64,000 nt of DNA from Hysterangium stoloniferum. Taxonomy: Eukaryota > Basidiomycota > Agaricomycetes > Hysterangiales > Hysterangiaceae. A program made the translations under genes and the position numbers. Positions 11,939 to 22,365 of this stretch are shown in pieces; position 1 is the stretch's first letter, and the number at the start of each line of letters is the position of its first letter. The stretch lies in assembly GCA_015178975.1 (NCBI GenBank), contig WHVD01000048.1, positions 531,805 to 595,804 on the forward strand. Reading direction: 5' to 3'. Under the pieces are notes generated by a model. The model saw only the letters and a program-made list of their open reading frames with translations. It was not told where the DNA came from and searched no databases.

Positions 11939-12630
11939 TGCATAGCATTGGTTGCCCCCACAAAATCCATAGCATTCTATCCCTTCCTGCCCAAACAAGT
12001 GCCCATTATTCACCTTCTTAAATTAAATCCCCAAACACTTGGGGAACACTGGTTCCTGATGCCAAGCTCATGCACACTAAGCATCAGACTACAATAGACT
12101 CTCTTATAAGCCATACATGTAATTAAATAACCCTGAGGCAAACTCCATTAGGAAAATATATTATATAATCATTAATTTTACATCTCCCAAAACAGCAATG
12201 ACCACCTAGCCCATTATGTAACATCTCTCATTATGAAAACCATCGAAGTTTTGAACAAGCTTCATGATCAGATATGAGATTGGAAAGTGTTGGAAAGCAT
12301 CATGGACAACAGTGTCTATTCTTAGAATGACAAAGGGGTGGTCTCCAGAACTTGTGGACACATGGGGATGTAGGGCCGTGTCACCTTGTATAAATAATAA
12401 GAGTCGGTTACTATGTTACTCAGTCTGTTATACTTATCCATGACTCCCTAATAATATGGGTCTTGAATCTTAACAGAAAGCCAAGCTTGATATTGAGTTG
12501 AGAGCTGGTTGACCCAATCAGAGGCAGACCAGGATTGGCTTGATGGAGATGGGAATTTGATAGATGAAGAAAGGGTGGAGATGTTGGACAATGCATCTGA
12601 TTATGACCAGGGGCTTGCCATGTTGGATTC
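11939..12630. other. Intergenic, no gene recognised
   Basis: AT-rich sequence between the solo LTR and the transposase remnant. No open frame with recognisable motifs and no repeat shared with the rest of the window was noticed. Confidence 0.4.
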
Positions 12631-13395
12631 ATGAGCAAAACAATTGTACAGAAGCTGCAGAAGCTTGCAGGGAGTGGTGGGAAAAATGATGGCCCTTCAA
12701 AGAAGTGGAAATGTAAGGCTTTGAAATTTCCATGGTTTAGATACACACCATGCTGTGTGTGTTGTTTGCACCCCCAACTGCCGGTGGCATATGCCCTATA
12801 CCTGCTGGTGAAAAATCCTTGAAGCTGCTGACAGAATCTCGGAAAAAAGAAAATGCTTCAACAAAGGATTGGAATCTTGGATTGGCATAATGCCAATGGT
12901 AGGAATCAGACAAAAACAGCAAACCATTCATGCAATCTATCCCAGCCTCAAAATCAATCAGCCACTGGTCTCAGCATGGGTCAAAGATGAAGTGAGGTGG
13001 CAAGCAGGAAGGAACAAAGATTCTGCACATTCAGCCAAAAGGGTTTGTCAAACACAACATCCAGAGGGTACAGAAATGTTGGACCTTTGGGTTTCAAAGG
13101 CAATGGCAGACAAGCTGCTTCTTACTGGCAATGTTCTTCACCAAAAATGGAAAACATTCGCTGATCTTGCAGGTGTGCCAGATAGTGAGCACCTTAGCTT
13201 GAGTGAAGGGTAGTTTTACTGTTTTAAAGCACAAAATGGCTTGAAGGATATGAAATGATATGGTGAAGCTGCCTCTACATCTCCTGATACTGTTGAAAAG
13301 GAGCAGGTGCATATTCAAGAACTCATCAAAAAAGAGGGTTACATGCCATGTGATATTTTTAATACAGATGAGACTGCTCTTTTCTATGCTTGAGT
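12631..13395 (+). pseudogene. Pogo-type (CENP-B-like) transposase remnant
   Basis: Read over several frames, the order is that of a pogo-family DNA transposase. First comes an N-terminal helix-turn-helix (RIGILDWHNANGRNQTKTANH, then AIYPSLKINQPLVSAWVKDE in the next frame). Then a CENP-B-type DNA-binding part follows (TEMLDLWVSKAMADKLLLTG, LHQKWKTFADLAGVP, FKAQNGLK), and finally the start of the DDE catalytic domain (FNTDETALFYA, first Asp of the triad). A one-base frameshift near 12930 and a TGA/TAG-rich stretch near 13210-13260 break it. The rest of the DDE domain is absent and the next sequence is retroelement-derived. Terminal inverted repeats were not found. Confidence 0.65.
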
Positions 13396-13520
13396 TCTTG
13401 TTAGAATATGATAATGTAGGATTAGTTATAATAGCATATCTTGCCTTGTGACTGTTTGGATCCATCCGATTCATGGTCTTATGTGACAGTATTATTAGAT
13501 AGTCATGTGTCCTAGATCTG

Positions 13521-16115
13521 TGTTAAGAACAGAAAACTGACTGATGTCAGTAGACCGACAGGGACTGAACAGAAGAACTTGGCTTCAGCTTATACATATG
13601 CTGCACCCTTGCAAGTTACTGTCAGGTGTCCTTAAATTTCAGGTGGGTGAGTATTAGTCCTGTTGAGTAAACCTTATGGTAAATCACCAATCGGAAACCA
13701 AAGGATCAGTCGGGGGTTGGGTCGGAGACTGAGAGTCAGAAACCGAGAGTAAGTGAGCACAAGCAAAGGTGGAGAGTGGGATACTTAGAGTGAGACTATG
13801 AGAGTTGTATACAAGTGTTCTGAGTTGATATTCTGATTAACCTAAAACTACGATACATGAACAGTTTATATACAGAAAACTGGCACTTAGCCAAATGAAA
13901 ACAGAACAAAGAGAAGTACTAATGGAGAAGATGGGACAAAACAGAGTGACGTGAACAGGGGTAGAAACGGCAGGACATTATAAATCTGGTCATAGACAGG
14001 GACAGAAAGGCAGGATTACTAGTCTGGTTGTATAGGATATGGGGTGGATGAAACACCAAATGGGAACAATGGAGGTGCCTAATGGGGTTAGTTGGGAGGC
14101 CAATGTCTTCTGCGAATTGGGGACTCAAGAATGTGTCTGCATGAATTCCGATTTGGGTCCAATGGTTTACTGAAAACACGGGTTGTGACAATCTGTATAG
14201 ATTCTTTGGAACCCACAGACCAGTGCACAGACCATGTATTCTAGTATATATGTAGTTAGTTCAGATGAGGAGTAGGTCCCTCATCTGAATGCCTAGTTAT
14301 AGCACTGGCTTATATCTACACCACTCTACTCTAAGTAGCTTCGCTCCAATAGTAGAGAGTTCTCATACTGTGATCCCCCAGGCTATCATATTCTAAACAG
14401 TTCTCTCTGAGTTTTAGATGTTGATTGGGCCTGAGTGGAGTCTTTGTTAAGGTGTGTACATGGAGGGTTTCTGGAGAAACCCACGGGAAATCTGGTAGGA
14501 CTTGGCTTCAGCTTATAGGCTGCACCCTCACGAGATCATCTTGTCCAATTTCAAATGGGCAGATGGGAATCCCAGGGAGTCTGGGTGGGGTTCATGGGTT
14601 GAGAGGTTGGGGAGTCGAGATAGATAAGTTAGAGGTTGAGTGAGGAAACTTACTCCCACAAAAACATCTTTATTCCCTGAATATCTACTCAGCCCAAACC
14701 GAGCACACTTTCATCACTCATCATGCACCTACCATTGAATCTTGGCACCATCAGCTTGGCCATGTGAACTATCAAGCCATTTGTGATATGTTCCATACTG
14801 GCCTCATCCAAGTTGTGACATCCCCCAACCCTTCCATCACTCCCACTAAATGTGATACCTGTATCCTTGGAAAACAGACTAAGACAGCTGTTCCAAAAAT
14901 ATGTGAATATTGTAGATGATTGTTCAAGTTATTCCTGGACCATCGTGCTTAAACTAAAAGTGATGCCTTCTCACAACTTCAATCTTGGGAGTGCACATGT
15001 GAAGTTGAGACAGGGTTAAAGGTTGGAATTTACCAGACAGACATTGGAGAACTCAAAAGCCATGAAATGGCTCATTGGTTGGCCTCTAGAGGGACTAATC
15101 ATCAATTCACAGCTCATATACATCAGCACACATTGGATGCATAGATGTTATGACCTGTGTGCTTGGCACACCATCAGATCTGATCAGACCTCATGCAAAA
15201 CTCCAATCACTTGCAAACTGTCAGTATTCTGACTAACCCCATTAAGTACCACCATTGTTCCTGATTGGTATTTCTGTCTGCCCCTTATCCTATACAACCA
15301 GTTTACACCTTTTCCACCCCCGTAGTAGTCTACATCCAGATTTATAATGTTCCATCTATCTGTCTATATGTAGTTCTGTCTTCTCCATTAGTATTTTCCG
15401 TTTTTCTGTTTTCATTTGGATAAGTGCCAGATTTCCATATATATGCCACTCATGTATCGTAGTATTAGGACAATCAGAATATCAACTCAGAACACTCCTA
15501 AATAACTCTCATAGGGTTACAACCAGAAAACCCACTGGACTCTGGGCACTACCCTATATGCACCCACACCCTACATGCACCAGTTATCAGTTTACCGGAA
15601 TACCTGCTGGGACCTGGACATCAATCCTGTTCATGCCCAACCTTCACCATCTTATGTATCAGTCACTGGAATACCTGCCAGGACCTGCACCTGTCTATCT
15701 CTGACCTTGTCCTATGTACCAGTCACTGGACTCCGCTCGGAAAACCTGTCAGCTCTCTAACTGAGCCCCATTCCCGTTATGGACAAATGACCTGTCACTA
15801 TTTGGACTCTGCTCCCACTCCATTCCCATTATGGTCTAATGACCTGTCATGTTTTGGACTCCATTCCATTCCTAAACACCAAAATTGGTGTTTACTTATC
15901 TCATTTCATGATTACTTGTTTGGATCTCATTATTACCGGATTTGGTACTGCATACACTCAGCAGTCTATATAAACTAGCTAATGTTGTACATACAATCTG
16001 GTCAGAAAATCAACTAAGTTCTCAGCTTAGATTTCCTGCTCTATCCCTCTTTGAAACACACTGCTATTTATCCTGTTGGAGCCCACGGGCTCTGACCAGG
16101 AGGCCATACTCAATC
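13521..16115. mobile_element. Mosaic of copia-type LTR pieces around an integrase fragment
   Basis: LTR-like sequence in plus orientation starts at 13521 (TGTTAAGAAC) and again at 14445 (TGTTAAGG). The second shares CTGGAGAAACCCACGG and the GGACTTGGCTTCAGCTTA block with the 813-bp solo LTR at 41158. Between about 15235 and 16110 the same kinds of sequence appear in reverse. For example 15517-16110 is the reverse complement of the 41158 LTR type, and 15235-15480 is the inverse of 13820-14110. The inner part, 14670-15130, is the copia integrase remnant listed separately. The layout suggests nested insertion and inversion rather than one intact element. Confidence 0.5.
14670..15130 (+). pseudogene. 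Ty1/copia pol fragment (pre-integrase and integrase core)
   Basis: Shows the gag-pre-integrase signature ESWHQLGHVNYQAICDM...CDTCILGKQTKTAVPK, i.e. the expected H-x-x-LGH and C-x2-C of the zinc-binding region. The integrase core follows (YVNIVDDCSSYSWTIVLKLK, YQTDIGELKSHE, equivalent to the usual RTDNGGEF motif). Catalytic residues are partly degraded and frames shift at least twice. Reverse transcriptase is not contiguous with it. Confidence 0.6.
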
Positions 16116-16129
16116 CCCATGCCCCCATG

Positions 16130-17170
16130 TCTACCCCAGCCTAGCCTCCTTTTCTCATATATTGCTGCCATTGTTTTGCATGCTGTTGTTACCACATATG
16201 TCCCACATTCATTCAATTCTTCCAACTGATCCTCTCATTGCACTGCATGGCCATTCTTTGTGTTTGATTTTACACATTCTCCTAAAGTTAATTGCCCTTC
16301 AATCTGTGATATTTTGAATATATTTTCTGCCATTTCTACTAGTCAATATTTAATATTTAATAAATTTAATGAATGTATCAAAGCATGCATAGAGAAGCTA
16401 GTTGAGGAATGCTAGCTAATAGACATCTAAGATAGTGTAAGCCTGGCCACCTTACCACATATGTCATCACCAACCTCTCCCATCAACCACTCATTGTTCC
16501 GCCACTTGATTGTTAAGTAGCGCCCTTGTGCCTGATCATGTGGTTCTTTGTTCTCCCACCACATTCACCTTGACTACATAAAAAACCCATATCCTATAGT
16601 GGTAGAATCAATCTTCTCTTCGACCATTAATCCTTTCCCCACTCTTCCCTAGGGAACCTCACATTCACCTTGTATCCTACTGATATTTTAAAAATAAAGA
16701 AAACTTAGTCCTGTCCATGTTGACCGAGTGAGGCTGATACCGATAGCCTTACACCCATGAGATCGCTAGTATAGACCAACTCATCAAAAAATAAAATACC
16801 ACTAAGTAAATATACTAACCAGGTGTACTACACGAGCTATCTAGGGCAGTTGACCATTTCCCATTTCCTTGATATTGATCGAGATATAATTACATTCGGC
16901 AGAAATCGACTCAGTGAAGGACCATCTGCATGCTCATGACCATTCCTACTATTACAGAAATGTGGAGAGTGTCGCAAGCAGTCATCTGTTTAAACTCGAT
17001 AATAATCTCATTGGAATTTCAGACAATACACACACAACTCGAAACAGCCGTATCATACAACCATCTGTAGGATGTCCGGCATCCGCATCAGATCCATATC
17101 CGATCCGCTAGGAACCCTGGTTGTCACCGCAAAATGCGGCAGCTTCACGGTTCCTGAGTGCTAGGTTTCA
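16130..17170. other. Intergenic, no gene recognised
   Basis: Low-complexity AT-rich patches and short open frames without recognisable motifs. No transposon ends or RNA genes were identified. Confidence 0.4.
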
Positions 17171-17179
17171 GCTCAATCC

Positions 17180-17830
17180 AGCTTCTCTGTCCATTCGGAA
17201 CAAGAGGGCATGCTGCGCGTTCATGGCGGAAGTAGATGGGGAGAATCAATTATTCCACAGGATTAGTCTTTGATCCCGTCCTTCTTACAACGCCCATTCA
17301 CGTTCCTTAAAACATATAAGTTCTGGGGTGAGCTTGAATCTGCGAAAACAGCGGGTGCTTACGTTATATTTTCAAGAATTCGCCGTCCAATTACTTACCG
17401 CCACCAATGGGGGTATATAAAAAAGCGTACTAAGGTTACCCATAGTGGTCTTCGGTAGCGTAATGCTTTGGAATTAATATTGACAATCCTCTGTCCAAAG
17501 TTCAATTTCCCGTCTTACGGATTTCTTAAATCACCCACATGCAGGATCCGCCGATCACGAATGAACAGAAAGTCCGGACCCCCGCGACTGGCACTAGGAC
17601 ACCGGGACCTGAGAAATTCACCGCCGGATGAAGGTGTGTTTAAAAGCGCCCACAAACAGGACAGGAGGTGTATTGTAGTGCTCACGAAGTTCCAATGTAT
17701 GGTTTGACTTCGCTAAATGCCCCAGCGGTCTGATAGTTCAGTGGCCTCGAACTGAATATTCAACCTCCTGTTCCCTTCCTTGTTCGACACCTCGTTGTGT
17801 CTTTCGAACCCCAAACCTGCTTCCTCCGAC
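17180..17830 (+). repeat. Left copy of a diverged tandem duplication with tRNA-like boxes
   Basis: Matches 17922-18490 at an offset near 745 bp over most of its length (GGCATGCTGCGC, AACAGCGGG, GGGGGTATATA, TTCACCGCCGG and other blocks). Each copy has a TATA-like TATATAAAA, then about 30 bp later a tRNA-like segment with A-box and B-box resemblance. The first 40 bp, read in reverse, match the sequence just upstream of the family 5' flank at 36857-36893, linking this element to the family's spread. Confidence 0.5.
17447..17520 (+). ncRNA. tRNA-like, possible pol III-derived sequence (left)
   Basis: CGGTAGCGTAATG resembles an A box and AAGTTCAATTTCC a B box, spaced as in a tRNA, about 30 bp after TATATAAAA. 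No complete cloverleaf with a convincing anticodon arm was drawn, so a functional tRNA is unlikely; a tRNA-derived SINE head or tRNA pseudogene fits better. Confidence 0.25.
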
Positions 17831-17921
17831 TTATATATCTATTTTGTTTAATGCCGTAAAAGCATGTATTGCATATAACCAAAATACCATATACAGGTCG
17901 GCTGAAACAAAAGAATATCCA

Positions 17922-18490
17922 TCTTCTCTGTGCATTCGCAACAGTAGGGCATGCTGCGCTTTGATGGCGCAAGTAGATGTATAATTAATTCCTACCGTGC
18001 TTCCACAGGAGCCGGAGTGTTTCATCCCTTGCTTCTTATACAAGGCCCATTTACCTTCCTTGAAACAGCTAAGTTCCAGCGGTGTCCTTAGATCCCAGGA
18101 AACAGCGGGCGTGTGCTTACATTTATATTTCAATGGTTTTCAAGGATTTGTCGATCAATGGGGGGTATATATAAAAGGGCCTGCGGGGCACTTTAAGGTT
18201 GCCCCCTAGAGTGGTTTTCGGTAGCATAATGGTTTTGAATTAGTATTGATAATCTTCTTTCCAAGTTCAATTCCCCATCTTAAGGACTTTCTTATCACCT
18301 CCAAACGCTTTGCCGAACACTGACCAAGCTGATACACGCGGTTGAGCAGGAGGTCCGTACGCCCACGGCTAATGGCAAAACACCGGAACCTGAAATTCAC
18401 CGCCGGCCACGAAGTTCCAATATAATTTAACTTGGCTGAAGTTCACCAGGGGTCCGGTAGTATAGTGATCTGAACTCAATAGTTAACTCT
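17922..18490 (+). repeat. Right copy of the diverged tandem duplication
   Basis: Counterpart of 17180-17830. It has TATATATAAAA near 18165, a tRNA-like segment at 18213-18284, and a second A-box-like GTAGTATAGTGATC near 18455, which corresponds to TAGTTCAGTGG near 17734 in the left copy. In the left copy that second A box is followed 46 bp later by TTGTTCGACACC, a good B-box match. Confidence 0.5.
18213..18284 (+). ncRNA. tRNA-like, possible pol III-derived sequence (right)
   Basis: TAGCATAATGG (A-box-like) and AAGTTCAATTCCC (B-box-like) at tRNA spacing, preceded by TATATATAAAA. Closer to the box consensus than the left copy. No T-run terminator is visible immediately after it. Confidence 0.3.
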
Positions 18491-18984
18491 GACTTACACT
18501 CGCTCAACGCCTACCGAAAATTTGAACATATACTCTGTAGCACTGTTTTAACATGATTCACATAAGTTTTCCAAAAAGGATAGTTTAGAATGAGCGAGGG
18601 TAAGGGATTCCAGGTGGCGGTTGAGCGATGGTGACGGTGATCCGGTCCAATAGAGGAGAACCATGCATTGTAGTCCATGGTCGTATTGACGCCCGACAAC
18701 ACAACCTACCCTATATGAGATGCAAAATTACCACATACAGGCCAGTTAAAAAAATCTGAGCGGATGTCCAATTTTCTCGTTCCGCCACCCCCTTGCAAGA
18801 AAGCGCCCAGGTCAAATCAGTGATTTTCAGAACCGGGATTCGGGTATACATATTTGTGACATGTCCGAATCACAAGCGCCAATGTTAGGGATTTGAGATC
18901 CGGAGGCTATCATTGCTCCTACCTGGCTCTCTTATAAAACCACCATGTAAATTTCAATGCCATCCTCAACACAGTTGAACAGCC

Positions 18985-19131
18985 ATGTTTACTTTCCGAC
19001 TTAGTATCAGCTATCTCTTGCTCCTCGCGCTCGCATGCATTATTTCTCCCACAGCTGCTGGAACTATCCCCCCCAGCGAACCCAACTCCCCACACAACGC
19101 ACGACAACAACCAACAGAAGCTGTAGCCTAA
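18985..19131 (+). CDS. Small secreted peptide candidate, 48 codons
   Basis: The ATG at 18985 opens MFTFRLSISYLLLLALACII, a textbook signal peptide: a basic residue, a leucine-rich core and a likely cleavage after an Ala/Gly stretch (SPTAAG). A short Pro/Gln/Asn-rich tail follows and ends at TAA 19129. A TATAAAA lies at about 18931, some 50 bp upstream. After the stop the sequence reads GAATGCAACTCTTGTGGCGG then TAAG, which could be a diverged Cys-containing exon and donor site, so the gene may once have been longer. No family is recognised. The signal peptide is what makes it worth listing; length alone would not. Confidence 0.45.
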   Translation: MFTFRLSISYLLLLALACIISPTAAGTIPPSEPNSPHNARQQPTEAVA

Positions 19132-19838
19132 GAATGCAACTCTTGTGGCGGTAAGAATGTTTCGTTGGGAGTATATTTTAAGTAATTGACATTCTGGATG
19201 TAGATGGAAATTACTGTGATTAAAAGTACGACCACCCTCACGCCGTCCATTGCATCCATCACATCTGATTTTCTTTTAGCCACCACCACGCGAAGTGAGG
19301 GGAAGAAGGGCTGTGATAATCATTCGAAGTTGTACTTACTGCCAAGCTGATCAGAACATGTTTTTGTCTTGCTCACTATTTATAAACTCATTGTGAAGAA
19401 AGATCCTGTCTCTTTCCTTTTCGCTCTCGAATATCGTACTGTCCGAGTGTTCCATTCGGTTTGACCCCAAACCGGTTTCACGGTTCGGCTTTCGGTTCAG
19501 CCTCAGTTGGTGTTCGCGAACCGAACCGATGACCACATTGCGAAATATCCATTCGGTCCGACCGGTTAAATATAGCTTCCCCGAGCAATATCGTAGGCTA
19601 AGGATAGACTTCGGAATTTCTTTCACTCAGACTCTTTGTGCCATGCACCTTTTATATCAAACATAGGACATCAACTAATATCCCATTATGTGATATGAAT
19701 ACTGTGGAACCTGTCTCGGTCCCTCCATCTCCAAACATCTTGTCTCTTATGCAAGGCAATAGGGTCGAATCCGAACTCGAGAAGGGGAGCCATCATTGGG
19801 TGGAAATGTTCAACATTGCCTATGCTAATATTAGCCTT
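19132..19838. other. Intergenic with a GGTTCGGTTC-type hairpin region
   Basis: 19455-19570 is rich in CGGTT/AACCG words (for example GGTTCGGCTTTCGGTTC and its near complement GCGAACCGAACC) that could fold back on itself. This is low complexity and no gene is assigned. 19640-19838 shows nothing recognisable. Confidence 0.35.
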
Positions 19839-19843
19839 CTATT

Positions 19844-20131
19844 TGTTGAAACAGTTGAATAACTCTTGACAAACACCCTGTGAGTGTAAGGAAAGTAAAC
19901 ACTAAATGTATTCAACTGTGAAATAACTACATACCTGTGAGTGTGAGGAAAGTAAACACTAAGGAGACTTTCCCACACCCACAGTGGGGTATGCTACAGT
20001 GTGCTTACAGTTACTTTACTAGGTAACTCACTCAATACTGCACCTACAGTGCTGGGAAAAATAATACAAATATCAGAAAAATATAGGGAACATCATAGAC
20101 TATGTGAGAGCTGTAATATCATACTCTAACA
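19844..20131 (+). repeat. Solo LTR (TGTTGAAACAG...CTCTAACA), TSD CTATT
   Basis: 288 bp, bounded by TGTT...AACA and flanked on both sides by CTATT (19839-19843 and 20132-20136). It contains an internal direct repeat of CCTGTGAGTGTGAGGAAAG type. A nearly identical 293-bp copy sits at 43291-43583 with a different target duplication, so this is a young family. Confidence 0.85.
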
Positions 20132-20469
20132 CTATTTCAATTTTATCCTGTGAAAAAGGTATTTCAAAGAATTCAGCTGAGAAACTGCTTTTGTTTACTT
20201 GTGCTCCATGAAGCATTTCTGAGTTAATCGTGTTTTCTAAGATTTAGCCTTGATACCAGTCCAAAAATGTTGACTTAGATTTTATAGGATTTTTCCAAGT
20301 CAAGGCATATAAAAAGCGCAGGAACGTTTATGTAAGATTCAAATCTACAGATACGTGCAGTAATGGAGTTTCGAAATTTGAGTTCTCTACCTCCCTGGAT
20401 CTTCCATATGACATCAATTCCTTGCAAACTCGTAGGGTTAGCGCTTTCCACACAGACACAACAATCCCA

Positions 20470-22050
20470 GACCCAATGAACTTTTGGCTCCCCAATACAT
20501 ACAATGAGGCAATGACATGCCCTGACATATGGGAGGGTCTGATAAATAAAGAACTGGCCATAATGAGGAAACATGGGGTTTAGACAGTAGTGGATTGCCA
20601 CAAGGATGCCAGGCTGGTAAAGACTCAGTGGACCTTCACAGACAAGTATAACAGTAATGGTGAACTCACCACACATAAGGCACACCTCATCACTAAAGGC
20701 TTCACTCATATCCCTGGTGTTGACTTCTTTGAAATGTATACCTCAGTTGTGTGGTATGAGTCACTGCAAATGAATCTTGTGATCACTGCAGCAACCAACA
20801 TGGAAGCTTGGCAAATCAACTACATCACAGCATACCCTAACTCTGTTCCACAAGCCACAATGTATATTGAACTACCTGGTGGGGCAAAGGAAGCAGAAAG
20901 GTTGGGTGGCTAGAAAGGAAACTCTATGGCACAATGGATGGCACCAACAATTGGTGGGGTACTCTGGACAGGGAAATGGGTGAGTTGGGATATTATCACT
21001 CAAAGGCTGACCCATCAGTATGCTCTAGACATGCAAATGGGAACACAACCATAACAAGCACTTATACTGATGAAACAACTGGAATATCCTCTTCCCCTGA
21101 AGAAGCCAAATGAGTGAAGGAGAAACTAGGTTAGACCTATGAGACAAAAGACCTGGGGGATGCCAACCTCATTTTGGGGATACTAATTGATAGAGATAGG
21201 GAGCATGGAACAATAAGGATATCGCAACATGCATACCTTGAATGCATCCTTGAACATTTTGGAATGGTAGAATCAAACCCTTGTGCAATGCCATTACTAC
21301 CAGGCATCACACTGACAAAGGAACAGGCCCCACAGACAGTCAAGGATTGTGTTTTTATCTCAAATAAGCCATATCACAAACTGTTGGGGTCTATCATGTA
21401 TATGCAAATATTGCTATGTGACCAGACCTTTCTTACACAGCAACTACACTCAGCAAGTTTGCCTCAAATCTGGGGAGAGCACACTGGAACACACTCACAC
21501 ACATACTGCATTATGTCAAGGGAATGCTTGACTATGGGATCACATATGGCAGCTTGAACAAGAATCTTGCTCCAATCAGGTACATTGACATGGATTACAC
21601 AGGAGATACCGATACACAATGGTCTTGCTCCAGGCACATCTTCATCCAAGCTGGGGCCCACTGCATGGGGCTCCAAGTACCAACCAACAGCAGTATTATC
21701 CACAACAGAGCCTGAATACATGGCACTCACCAGAAGCATGAAGCAGATTCTATGGATGTACACCACTATGGATGAAGTCAGTTTCCCACAGCCAAAGCCA
21801 GCAATGCTGTATAACAATAACTCAGGAGCTGTACTCCTAACCAGAAATATGAAACATAATGCACATGTCAAACACATTGACATACATTTTCAATATATAC
21901 AGGAACATGTCGAGGAAGGGGACATACAAGTACACCGAGTCACATCCACAGATAATCTTGCCAACATGTTCACAAAGCTGCTGGCCAAAGCCCTCTTCAA
22001 CAAGCAGTGTCTCGCATTGTGACTTCGCAAGAGCACATCGAGCCAGGGGG
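20470..22050 (+). pseudogene. Ty1/copia reverse transcriptase-RNase H remnant
   Basis: Reverse transcriptase motifs: WEGLINKELAIMRKHG, KTQWTFTDKYNSNGE, HLITKGFTHIPGVDFFEMY, then the position of the YVDD box read as TYTDE near 21065. RNase H motifs: LSTTEPEYMALTRSMKQ, NNNSGAVLLTRN, HVKHIDIHFQYIQEHV and NLANMFTKLL, ending QCLAL at about 22020. In-frame stops (20580, 20911, 21113 and others) and frameshifts make it inactive. gag and integrase are missing here. The purine tract AGCCAGGGGGGG and a 3' LTR follow, as expected for the end of a copia element. Confidence 0.75.
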
Positions 22051-22052
22051 GG

Positions 22053-22343
22053 TGTTGAAATAGGCTCTAGTGCCTGAGTCTATGTCAAGCTTACATGACC
22101 ATGCCAAGCCACATGGTACCTTAGAACATATACAACTGTCTCATGCTCTCATTGACAGCTATTTAACTACCATACTTGCAATTCCATACCTCAGTCGAAG
22201 TACACATTTGTATCGACTGAGGTATGTTATAATCGTCATAGTCATAGTTATGTTAGCTCACTAGATGTACTGTAGCATACTTCATTACAGGTAACGAATA
22301 TAGTCAAAGTACACATTGTATCGACTGAGCGTACTTCCTTACA
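22053..22343 (+). repeat. 3' LTR of the copia remnant (right end approximate)
   Basis: Starts TGTTGAAATAGG directly after the polypurine tract. It contains two copies of a CAGTCGA/TCGACTGAG motif pair at 22190-22220 and 22300-22330. The right end is placed at TTCCTTACA near 22343, but 22289 is also possible. The matching 5' LTR is absent, so no target duplication can be given. Confidence 0.55.
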
Positions 22344-22365
22344 ACTCCATCCTGCTAGCTAAATA

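Noticed and set aside
17447-17520. Functional tRNA gene
   Set aside because: Box-like motifs are present but arms do not pair convincingly and no anticodon could be assigned.
19455-19570. GGTTCGG/CCGAACC hairpin region as a structured RNA gene
   Set aside because: Low-complexity repeats of this type are common in fungal DNA and there is no other sign of an RNA gene.
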